This document shows, piece by piece, positions 18,794 through 25,588 of a DNA stretch of 64,000 nucleotides. Location: the NCBI RefSeq assembly GCF_025399835.1, contig NZ_JAODVR010000002.1:496001-560000 (forward strand). Reading direction: 5' to 3'. This stretch comes from Haloarchaeobius sp. HME9146. GTDB lineage: Archaea > Halobacteriota > Halobacteria > Halobacteriales > Natrialbaceae. Both the position numbers and the translations under genes were made by a program. Numbering within the stretch: the stretch's first letter is position 1; each line of letters starts with the position of its first letter. The notes below the pieces were generated by a model. That model did not search any database and was not told the origin of the DNA. It was given only the letters and a program-made list of their open reading frames with translations.

Positions 18794-19288
18794 ATGACCA
18801 ACCAAGATTCTCACGGAATGTTCCGCCGCAAGCTCCTGAAGACCATCGGTGTCGGCCTCGTGGCCGTCGGTGTCGGTAGCCAGGCAGTCTCCGCGGCCCA
18901 GGGTGGAAAGAGCGACGGCTCCGAGATCCTCCGGCCGTACTGGAGCCGGCGCGGATACCGTGGCTACTACGGCGGCTACCGCGGCTACGGCTACCGCGGC
19001 CGCTTCGGCTACTACGGCGTGAACCCCTGTGGCGTCGATCCCTGTGCCGACCCGTGTGCGGACATCGACCCGTGCGCCGACCCGTGTGCGGACATCGATC
19101 CCTGTGCTGACCCGTGTGCAAACGTCGACCCGTGCGCCGATCCCTGCGCTGACGTCGACCCCTGTGCGGTCGACCCCTGTGCTGACCCGTGCGCCGGTGG
19201 CCTGTACCGCCGGGGCTTCTACGGTCGCGGTCTCTACGGTGGCCGCTTCCGCTACCGCCGCCGGTTCGCTCGCCCCGCACTCTACTAA
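18794..19288 (+). CDS. Array A protein 6: Tat-exported protein with DPCAD Cys repeats
   Basis: 164 residues. The signal is MFRRKLLKTIGVGLVAVGVG. Same three-part plan as protein 5: an Arg/Tyr/Gly arm, a Cys block with eleven DPC units plus one NPC (CADPCADIDPCADPCAD-type repeats), then an Arg-rich arm. The Cys blocks of proteins 5 and 6 differ in unit number and order, which suggests repeat expansion or contraction. A structural crosslinked role is inferred. There is no known domain. Confidence 0.77.
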   Translation: MTNQDSHGMFRRKLLKTIGVGLVAVGVGSQAVSAAQGGKSDGSEILRPYWSRRGYRGYYGGYRGYGYRGRFGYYGVNPCGVDPCADPCADIDPCADPCADIDPCADPCANVDPCADPCADVDPCAVDPCADPCAGGLYRRGFYGRGLYGGRFRYRRRFARPALY

Positions 19289-19456
19289 TCTCGTCGCCTG
19301 AACGAACGAGCGGCTGGCATCGCCCAGCCGTCGTCTCCGCGTATTTTTCGAGCGACCCGTCACCAGTACAGCGCCGCCGGTGAGCGCTAGCCAGGGAACC
19401 TCACGAGGACGTGAGTACCGGGCAGTAGTATCCTCTGGAAGGTCCAGATTCTCTAG

Positions 19457-19503
19457 TAACTTGGTAGTGTTCTGGTAACGAAAGTATCAGCTGGTGATTA
19501 TCC
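19457..19503 (+). promoter_or_regulatory. Array A promoter block, copy 7
   Basis: TAACTTGGTAGTG, GTAAC at 19475, GTATCAGC and TTATCC around 19498; spacings 18 and 24. Confidence 0.72.
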
Positions 19504-19538
19504 CCGGATAGGGCCTAAGACTCGATGTAGATCCAATC

Positions 19539-20267
19539 ATGACGTTACGTTCATCGCCGTCGGGACTTCGACGGCGACTCATCAAGACAGTCGGGTTCGG
19601 CCTGCTGAGCCTCGGCAGTGGGACCGCCGCGGCTGCCGGACCCCAGGGAACGCTGCAGCACCAACAGGAGCGAGACCGAGATCGCCGACGCCAGGACGGC
19701 GACGGTCGACGAGGTCGTCGCAGTGACGGCCGCCGTGGCCAGGGTGGCGACGACGGGCGACGGCGCAGACGCCGGCGTTACGACGATGGCGATGGCCGAC
19801 GCCGGAGACGCCGCCGCGACGACAGTGACGACGGGAGACGCCGCAGACGAAGACGCCGCCGCGACGATGATGACGATGGCAGACGCCGTAGACGAAGACG
19901 CCGCCGCGACGACGATGACGACGGGAGACGCCGCAGACGCCGCCGCCGCGATGATGATGACTACCGCCGCCGCCGCAGACGACGCCGACGTGACGGCGAC
20001 GACCGGCGGCGGAGACGCAGACACCGCAGACCCCGCTACGGTCACCGGTTCTACTACCGGCGGTACTACCCGCGTCGGCGGTTCACCTACACCTTCATCC
20101 CGATGTACGGGTACGACGTCTACTGGGACGACGACTACTTCGACGTGGTGTACGTCGACGGTCGTCCGTGCCGCGTGACGGGTGTCGACTACGACCAGGG
20201 CATCATCGAGCTCGAGTACGGCTACTGTGGCTACGTCGGGTTCGACGGCGTCTACTACCGGGTCTGA
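19539..20267 (+). CDS. Array A protein 7: Arg/Asp block polyampholyte
   Basis: 242 residues. The N-terminus GLRRRLIKTVGFGLLSLG is a divergent Tat-like signal. Residues about 40-165 are alternating blocks of Arg (up to nine in a row) and Asp (up to five), as in DDDDDGRRRRRRRRR. A C-terminal domain of about 75 residues is rich in Tyr, Asp and Val, with YGYDVYWDDDYFDVVYV, and holds two Cys. Long Arg tracts next to Asp tracts are exceptional and suggest a self-associating material (inference). The opposite strand is also open, which is a by-product of the repeats. Confidence 0.72.
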   Translation: MTLRSSPSGLRRRLIKTVGFGLLSLGSGTAAAAGPQGTLQHQQERDRDRRRQDGDGRRGRRSDGRRGQGGDDGRRRRRRRYDDGDGRRRRRRRDDSDDGRRRRRRRRRDDDDDGRRRRRRRRRDDDDDGRRRRRRRRDDDDYRRRRRRRRRDGDDRRRRRRHRRPRYGHRFYYRRYYPRRRFTYTFIPMYGYDVYWDDDYFDVVYVDGRPCRVTGVDYDQGIIELEYGYCGYVGFDGVYYRV

Positions 20268-20379
20268 CCGCCGACTCGGTCCTCTTTCTCGTCTGTCGCT
20301 GCAGCGAACACCGGTCGGTCTCCGTGCGGTTACGTCCCCGTGGTGAGGACGTTTCAGTGAGAGATTACGTGTGGTCGGA

Positions 20380-20427
20380 CAACTCGGTGGTGTCCCGGTA
20401 ACCAATTCATCACTTCAGAGATATATT
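20380..20427 (+). promoter_or_regulatory. Array A promoter block, copy 8
   Basis: CAACTCGGTGGTG, GTAAC at 20398, CATCACT and TATATT at 20422; spacings 18 and 24. Confidence 0.78.
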
Positions 20428-20465
20428 CGAAGCTCGCATAGCTTCTGTTCGAGAGGCTTTCACCC

Positions 20466-20906
20466 ATGAAACGAAATTTCATCGAGGGAACGTCCCGACG
20501 AACCGTCCTCAAGACCGTCGGCATCGGGCTGGTGTCGCTCGGTCTCGGAAGCGGCGTCGCCGCAGCGGCCGACCGGTCCGGGCCCAACCAACCGACCGTC
20601 CAGTCCGGCGAGCTGCCGACCCAGGCGTCACATCGTCGTCGCTACCGCCGACATGGTCGACGCCGCTATCGTCGCTACGGCCGACGGTACCGCCGGCACG
20701 GTCGCCGTCGCTACCGCCGCTACCGCCGCCACGGTTACGGGTGGGCCGGCTATTACCCCGGCTACTACGGTGACGACGTCGAGATCAGGGTGTACGGTGA
20801 CCCGTACTACTCGGGCTACTACGGCGGCTACGGCCCGGTCTTCGTGGACGACGACGAGTACATCTACTTCGGCCCTGGCGGCTACGTCGAGGTAGACTTC
20901 GACTAA
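20466..20906 (+). CDS. Array A protein 8: Tat-exported Arg/Tyr-rich protein with acidic tail
   Basis: 146 residues. The signal is TSRRTVLKTVGIGLVSLGLG with probable cleavage in VAAA. A basic block of RRYRRHGRRRYRR repeats with several His is followed by a Tyr/Gly/Asp region (YYPGYYGDDVEIRVYG) and an acidic end (DDDEYIYFGPGGYVEVDFD). The switch from strongly basic to strongly acidic within one small protein resembles protein 7 and links the two extremes of the cluster. Function unknown. Confidence 0.74.
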   Translation: MKRNFIEGTSRRTVLKTVGIGLVSLGLGSGVAAAADRSGPNQPTVQSGELPTQASHRRRYRRHGRRRYRRYGRRYRRHGRRRYRRYRRHGYGWAGYYPGYYGDDVEIRVYGDPYYSGYYGGYGPVFVDDDEYIYFGPGGYVEVDFD

Positions 20907-21009
20907 CCTGGTCGTCTCGACTCCAATTAATCGGGGGACCGAACGCGGGGAGCGCCGACCGAACCGTCCACAGGACTACGTTTCTGGATGGAAACTTCGT
21001 GTCGTCGTG

Positions 21010-21056
21010 CAACTTGGTGGTAGCCGCGTAACCCCGTTACTACCGCGTTATTATCC
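21010..21056 (+). promoter_or_regulatory. Array A promoter block, copy 9
   Basis: CAACTTGGTGGTA, GTAAC at 21028, GTTACTACC and TTATCC around 21051; spacings 18 and 24. Confidence 0.77.
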
Positions 21057-21093
21057 GGCGATGCCTCCAATTTTTACCTGGAGGGAGTTGAAA

Positions 21094-21543
21094 ATGTATC
21101 CCGAAAGCGATCAGGGAGTGTATCGACGAAAGTTGTTGAAGACCGTTGGAATCGGTCTGTTGACGGCCAGTGTCGGTAGCGGGGCCGTCTCCGCAGCCGA
21201 GGGTGGCCGACCGAAGAGCCCGGCCGTCGAGCCGGCCGCGGGCCACACCGAAGGTGACCAGTTCCAGCGCGGTGACGGTGGCCGTCGCGGTGGTCGCCGT
21301 CGCGGTCGCCGTCGTGGTCGTCGCCGCGGTCGCCGTCGTGGTCGCCGTCGCCGGTTCCGCCGCCGCCGTCGCCGGTTCCGCCGTCGCCGCCGCCGGTTCC
21401 GCCGTCGCCGCCGCCGGTTCCGCGATGACGACATCGACATCCGCATCTACGGTGGGTACTACCCGTACTACTACCCGTACTACTACCCATACTACAGCCG
21501 GTACTACTACTACGACCCGTACTACGGGTCCTACTGGTACTGA
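21094..21543 (+). CDS. Array A protein 9: poly-Arg/Phe repeat with poly-Tyr tail
   Basis: 149 residues. The signal is VYRRKLLKTVGIGLLTASVG. The mature part has a GRRRGRRRGRRR region, then four RRRRRRF-like heptads, a short acidic break (DDDIDIRIYGG) and a tail that is mostly Tyr (YYPYYYPYYYPYYSRYYYY). Arg heptads with regular Phe followed by Tyr repeats give a very cationic, aromatic protein suited to cation-pi contacts (inference). The start follows a GGAGGGAGTTGAAA leader. Confidence 0.75.
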   Translation: MYPESDQGVYRRKLLKTVGIGLLTASVGSGAVSAAEGGRPKSPAVEPAAGHTEGDQFQRGDGGRRGGRRRGRRRGRRRGRRRGRRRRFRRRRRRFRRRRRRFRRRRRRFRDDDIDIRIYGGYYPYYYPYYYPYYSRYYYYDPYYGSYWY

Positions 21544-21791
21544 GCTGGGTAGCGGGTGACCGACCAGTCGGCTGGCGGCCACCCAGAACCGGTATCGAGC
21601 ACGACCACCCGGGAACAGCCACGAGACCGATTTTTTGTTCGTCAGAGTGATGGAACTCGTAGCGCTGCGTTCACCGCCTGCACATCCCCCGTAGGCGTGA
21701 CTGGACGGGAAGGAACCGTCTCCAGACTCGTGATGCAGCGGTTACGTCATCTCCGATTGCACCTTCCAGCTGGTAAGTCCATTCGGTCGGA

Positions 21792-21838
21792 CAACTTCGT
21801 GGTACCCGTGTAACCAGTTTATTAGCTAACATTATATT
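21792..21838 (+). promoter_or_regulatory. Array A promoter block, copy 10
   Basis: CAACTTCGTGGTA, GTAAC at 21810, TTATTAGC and TATATT at 21833; spacings 18 and 23. Confidence 0.78.
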
Positions 21839-21880
21839 CCCGGACACTGCCTAGGTACTGGCTGAGAGGGAACTACCACC

Positions 21881-22504
21881 ATGAAACAACATTCCTCGAC
21901 GCAAAGCACGCGACGTACCCTGCTCAAGACCATCGGCACGGGCCTCCTCACCATCGGGGTGGGTTCCCAGGCGGTCGCCGCGTCCGACGACGGCGGCTAC
22001 CGTAGCCGCAACTTCCGGCGGAACCGCCGCAACTACAACACCCGCGGTGGCTACCGCCGCAGCAACAGTTACGGTGGCCGTGGCTACAACCGCAACAACA
22101 GTTACGGCCACCGCGGCTACGGCCGCAGCAACAGTTACGGCCACCGCAGCGCTCCCAGCCGGAGCTTCAGTTCGGGCCACGGTCCTGCCGGGAGCCAGAG
22201 CATCGGCGCATCGAGCCACAACGCCCCGGCCCCGTACTACGGCAGCAACTACGGTCCGTACTACGGCGGCTCGTTCGAGTTCGACCACGGTGAGGTCGAG
22301 GTCCGCGGCGACATCCTCGCCGGCGGGTTCGAGTACGAACGTGACGACTACACCGGTGACATCGAGTTCGAGAGCGCCGAGATCGACTTCGAGTACGACT
22401 ACGCCTACGGCGACATGGAGTTCGAGACCTTCGGTCGCTGTGACGTGATCAAGTTCGAGGTCGAGGGCGACGACCTCGAGGCGGACTTCGGCGCCTGCTA
22501 CTGA
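21881..22504 (+). CDS. Array A protein 10: Ser/Asn/Tyr/Gly repeat protein with acidic beta domain
   Basis: 207 residues. The signal is STRRTLLKTIGTGLLTIGVG. Residues about 40-125 are low-complexity Asn/Ser/Tyr/Gly/Arg (RSNSYGHRGYGRSNSYGHR). The C-terminal 90 residues are alternating acidic/hydrophobic (FEYERDDYTGDIEFESAEI). The block YERDD-x-x-G-x-IEF is also the entry motif of family B at 31-46 kb, so this protein bridges the two families. One Cys lies in FGRCDV and one near the end (FGACY). Confidence 0.76.
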   Translation: MKQHSSTQSTRRTLLKTIGTGLLTIGVGSQAVAASDDGGYRSRNFRRNRRNYNTRGGYRRSNSYGGRGYNRNNSYGHRGYGRSNSYGHRSAPSRSFSSGHGPAGSQSIGASSHNAPAPYYGSNYGPYYGGSFEFDHGEVEVRGDILAGGFEYERDDYTGDIEFESAEIDFEYDYAYGDMEFETFGRCDVIKFEVEGDDLEADFGACY

Positions 22505-22690
22505 GAAGGGCTAACTGGGTCGACCGGACCCGGGGTACTCCTTGCTGTCTGAACCATAGCCGGTCGTCGATTTTTCTGTGCGTCTGTGTCCAGAGCGACC
22601 GCAGTCGGTGGGTCGGTCACTGAAGTAGTGTCTCCCGCGCGAGGACTTCCCTGACGAAACGAGCGTCAGGTGTCGACGTATCCATCCGGA
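22505..22690. other. Spacer before decayed array A copy
   Basis: No gene visible and no intact array A promoter block. Confidence 0.4.
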
Positions 22691-22699
22691 AACTGAGCT

Positions 22700-22850
22700 A
22701 TTCATTACCATGGCACACCTATGGGTAACTGAGACGGACGAAATCACACGATAGACAGCACCACCGACTCACGAACGCGGAGAACAGCCGATTCGAGACT
22801 GCCCATACGTGCCACACCTGGTCTGGTTGCCCGCGAATCGACCGTTACCG
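22700..22850 (+). pseudogene. Decayed array A gene, relative of protein 11
   Basis: The stretch around 22711-22770 resembles the leader and first codons of protein 11. Both have CACCTATG, a spacer, a GGA-AATCAC element, then GACAGCACCACC versus GACAGCACTACC. Here the start codon reads ATA (22751) instead of ATG. The frame continues IDSTTDSRTRRT against MDSTTNSGTSRRT, then loses the Tat hydrophobic segment. No intact GTAAC block precedes it. The 3' limit is uncertain; 22850-23180 holds no recognisable domain. Confidence 0.55.
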
Positions 22851-23185
22851 GTCGAGCGGGCGCGAGACGCTACCACCGGCCCAACCGTCGTCACCACCGA
22901 CGCCGACCTGCCATTCAGTGCCTCGGTGACCGACGACGACCGCGGCCACACAGACCGCGTACGGTCTGCCTTTTCAGTACCCGGATTCCGTGAACCGGTG
23001 GTTCGGGACTGCAACACCGCTTCTTCGGCATCACCGCAGCGACCAGCCGAGCTCTCCTCACGATGTCCTGTTCCCCGTCGAGGCGCGGCTCCCCACCGCG
23101 CTGGAACCTGCCAAACCACCGGTTTGGCCCATCTGTGACCAGATGTATCGTCGTCTCGTCACTGCGGAACTTCCATTCCATCGGT

Positions 23186-23232
23186 AAACTTCGGCGTACT
23201 GTCGTAACTGGTTGGATAGTAGACGTGTTATC
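23186..23232 (+). promoter_or_regulatory. Array A promoter block, copy 11 (divergent)
   Basis: AAACTTCGGCGTA, GTAAC at 23204, degenerate GGATAGTA and TTATC around 23228; spacings 18 and about 25. Confidence 0.65.
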
Positions 23233-23276
23233 TGTGGAGCCCACCTATGAGTTAGTGAGAAGGAGGAAATCACCCA

Positions 23277-23834
23277 ATGGACAGCACTACCAACTCAGGA
23301 ACCTCGCGACGCACGCTACTCAAGACCCTCGGCACCGGCCTGCTCACTGCCGGCACCGTGGTGGGCTCCGCTTCAGCCGCCGTCGGTAACACGGCGACCC
23401 CGACCGCCGACGTCGGTGGGACGTTCGCCCGCAGCAACTACTATCGTGGTGGCTACTACGGACGTCGGTTCGCCCCGTACCGCAACGCCTTCCGCCTCCG
23501 CGTGAACGACTACTGCGGCACCGGGGCGACGTTCGACTTCGACTCGATCGACGCGTGGGCGTCCGGGGACACCGAGGTCGAGTTCGTCGGGCCGTACGGG
23601 TCCGCGTACTTCAAGCAGGACTACTACGGTGGCTTCGAGTTCGAGAGCCCCAGCGTCTACATCGACTGTGACTACAACGGCCTCGACGTGCAGCTGCTCG
23701 ACGGCGGCCCGTGTGCGGTCGCGCACTTCGACATCGACGAGGCGGCCGGCGAACTCGACATCCGATACGTCGACGGCGGCTTCATCAAGGTCGACAGCGT
23801 CGACGGCTACTACGGCCGCCGCTACTGGTACTGA
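23277..23834 (+). CDS. Array A protein 11: Tat-exported acidic beta-rich protein
   Basis: 185 residues. The signal is TSRRTLLKTLGTGLLTAGTV, then a short Arg/Tyr segment (YYRGGYYGRRFAPYRN). A mostly acidic beta-type domain follows with TFDFDSIDAW, GGFEFESPSVYIDCDYNG and AHFDIDEAAGELDIRYVDGG. It contains three Cys and ends GYYGRRYWY. The repeat part is reduced while the beta part dominates, so it is the least low-complexity member. Function unknown. Confidence 0.76.
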   Translation: MDSTTNSGTSRRTLLKTLGTGLLTAGTVVGSASAAVGNTATPTADVGGTFARSNYYRGGYYGRRFAPYRNAFRLRVNDYCGTGATFDFDSIDAWASGDTEVEFVGPYGSAYFKQDYYGGFEFESPSVYIDCDYNGLDVQLLDGGPCAVAHFDIDEAAGELDIRYVDGGFIKVDSVDGYYGRRYWY

Positions 23835-24024
23835 GCACAAGTGCGAGGTCATATCGCCGAACTCCCTGACGAGGCGGTCGTCCCGGTCACCCGACGGGCG
23901 TAGTCGCTGTAACACTGACCTGACATTCTCCACACCCGTCGGGGGCCCCGTTCGTATTTTCGACGTGATTCCGTGACTGCACAGTTATGGAGAACTTTTC
24001 CCCTTGCTGCGTCTCTGTACTGCC

Positions 24025-24768
24025 ATGAACGTGCGAAGCGAGTCCCTGATACTCGTCGCTATCGTCGTCGTACTGGTCGCGGCCGTCGTGCTCCAGGGTG
24101 GCGGACAGGCTGCAGTGAACCCCGGAGACAGCCAGGACCCGGTGACAGATCCCGGCGCGAACAGCTCCGGTGACGACATCATCCTCCCACCCATCGGTGA
24201 CGAGGGGAACGAATCACCCACCAGCTCGGACGACGACTTCGGGCCGGACGTGACACCGCCAGTGGACCCCGGCAGTGACGGCGCTCCGGACGACGGGACC
24301 ACCGTGCCGCCGACGACGACCCCGCCGACGACGGCGCCGCCGACCACCACGCCGGACACGGGCGGTGAGAGCGAGTTCACCAACGAGGGAACCGCCATCT
24401 TCGTCGTGGACGGCTTCACCGTCGGGAGCGCGACCCTCGAGGTCGCCGACACCCCTGCCGAACAGGAAGCGGGCCTGAGCGGACGGACCGCACTGCCCGA
24501 CCAGGCCGGGATGGCCTTCGTCTTCGACCAGGAGTACCTCGTCTCGATGTGGATGAAGGATACCACGATTCCGCTCGACCTCATCTTCGTGAACGCGGAG
24601 AACGTGGTGGTCAACGTCGAGCAGGCGAACCCACAGCCGGGCGTCAGTGACGACCAGCTCGCTCGCTACGAGAGCGACGCACCCGTACTGTACGTCATCG
24701 CCGTCAACCAGGGCTACGCGGACGAACTCGGCATCGGTGCCGGGACGACCGTCGAAATGGATATCTGA
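24025..24768 (+). CDS. DUF192 domain secreted protein
   Basis: The 247-residue protein has an N-terminal hydrophobic anchor (SLILVAIVVVLVAAVVLQGG), a Pro/Thr/Gly/Asp linker of about 90 residues and a C-terminal DUF192 domain. The family pattern is ADTPAEQEAGLSGRTALP, GMAFVFDQEYLVSMWMKDT and PLDLIFVNAENVVVNVEQA. DUF192 function is unknown. The start is the ATG at 24025, since the codons before it add nothing to the anchor. It is the first ordinary gene after array A. Confidence 0.87.
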   Translation: MNVRSESLILVAIVVVLVAAVVLQGGGQAAVNPGDSQDPVTDPGANSSGDDIILPPIGDEGNESPTSSDDDFGPDVTPPVDPGSDGAPDDGTTVPPTTTPPTTAPPTTTPDTGGESEFTNEGTAIFVVDGFTVGSATLEVADTPAEQEAGLSGRTALPDQAGMAFVFDQEYLVSMWMKDTTIPLDLIFVNAENVVVNVEQANPQPGVSDDQLARYESDAPVLYVIAVNQGYADELGIGAGTTVEMDI

Positions 24769-24815
24769 CCACTTCTTCCCAACATATCACCGGTTCTTCA
24801 CTTTTCGACGGTAGC

Positions 24816-24822
24816 TTTTAAT
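24816..24822 (+). promoter_or_regulatory. TATA box of rdfA
   Basis: TTTTAAT lies 30 nt before the GTG start, fitting a leaderless transcript. Confidence 0.6.
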
Positions 24823-24845
24823 CCCCAAACCGGATAGGTATCCCT

Positions 24846-25475
24846 GTGACTTCCCCCAGCGTTTCGTCCAGCGACCACGCTCGCAGCAAGGTTGGTCGCG
24901 TCATCGAGTCCTACGGGCTCGATACCCTCGGGGACGACCTCGAACGACTCTGGACCACCGACGGCGACGATCAGTACAGCCTCCGCGAGTTGGCGGACTA
25001 CTTCAATCTCGAAGTGCTGCAGGCCGCGCTCGAGCGCGAAGGAATCTATCTCTCGGACCCCGAACTCGAGACAAAATACGAGCTGTTGACCGGCGACGAG
25101 GTGGGGCCGAGCGCCCGGACACAGGCCGCCCGCAATCTCGAACGCGAGGGCGTCGACGTCGATGGCGTGACGGGCGATTTCGTCTCGCATCAGGCCATCT
25201 ACCGGTACCTGACGAACTTCCGGGGAGCCTCCCACGAGACGGAGGAACGCGACCCGGTCGAGTCCGCGACACAGGCGATCCAGCGACTCAAGAGCCGGAC
25301 GACAGCGGTCGCCGATTCGAACCTGGAACGACTGGACGACGGCGGTCATCTGTCGGTCGCGGAGTTCGAGATACTGGTCGACGTGACCGTCCTCTGCACC
25401 AACTGCGGCCGGTCATCTGACTTCGGCGAGTTGCTCGAGCACGGTGGCTGTCCCTGCGTCGGTGAAGCCGACTGA
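24846..25475 (+). CDS. rdfA: Rod-determining factor RdfA
   Basis: The 209-residue protein matches haloarchaeal RdfA as I recall it: KVGRVIESYGLDTLGDDLER, then YSLRELADYFN and a C-terminal VTVLCTNCGRSS region with a second CPC-type Cys group. RdfA is a cell-shape factor required for rod formation in Haloferax volcanii. It uses GTG 30 nt after a TATA box. The next gene encodes the SMC-related protein usually found beside rdfA, which supports the call. Here the pair lies between two arrays of surface-type proteins. Confidence 0.85.
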   Translation: MTSPSVSSSDHARSKVGRVIESYGLDTLGDDLERLWTTDGDDQYSLRELADYFNLEVLQAALEREGIYLSDPELETKYELLTGDEVGPSARTQAARNLEREGVDVDGVTGDFVSHQAIYRYLTNFRGASHETEERDPVESATQAIQRLKSRTTAVADSNLERLDDGGHLSVAEFEILVDVTVLCTNCGRSSDFGELLEHGGCPCVGEAD

Positions 25476-25558
25476 ACATTTCGTTACAGGCGTAACTCTG
25501 TAACGCCGAGGTGTGTGATACCACGCCACATTTCTGTTGGAGAGCGCCGACACCAGAG

Positions 25559-25566
25559 ATATATCG
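25559..25566 (+). promoter_or_regulatory. TATA box of SMC-related gene
   Basis: GATATATC lies 30 nt before the ATG at 25589, so the gene has its own leaderless promoter although it follows rdfA. Confidence 0.6.
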
Positions 25567-25588
25567 GAGGCCCGTGAAACCTCTAAAA

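Noticed and set aside
19551-20405. Long open frame antisense to array A gene 7
   Set aside because: Composition is Ala/Val/Ser/Thr-rich and simply mirrors the Arg/Asp repeat codons; no signal, motif or promoter supports it.
15092-23834. Array A as silent cassettes of a phase-variation or inversion system
   Set aside because: Every copy has its own promoter and start codon, all point the same way, and no recombinase gene or inverted target sites were seen.
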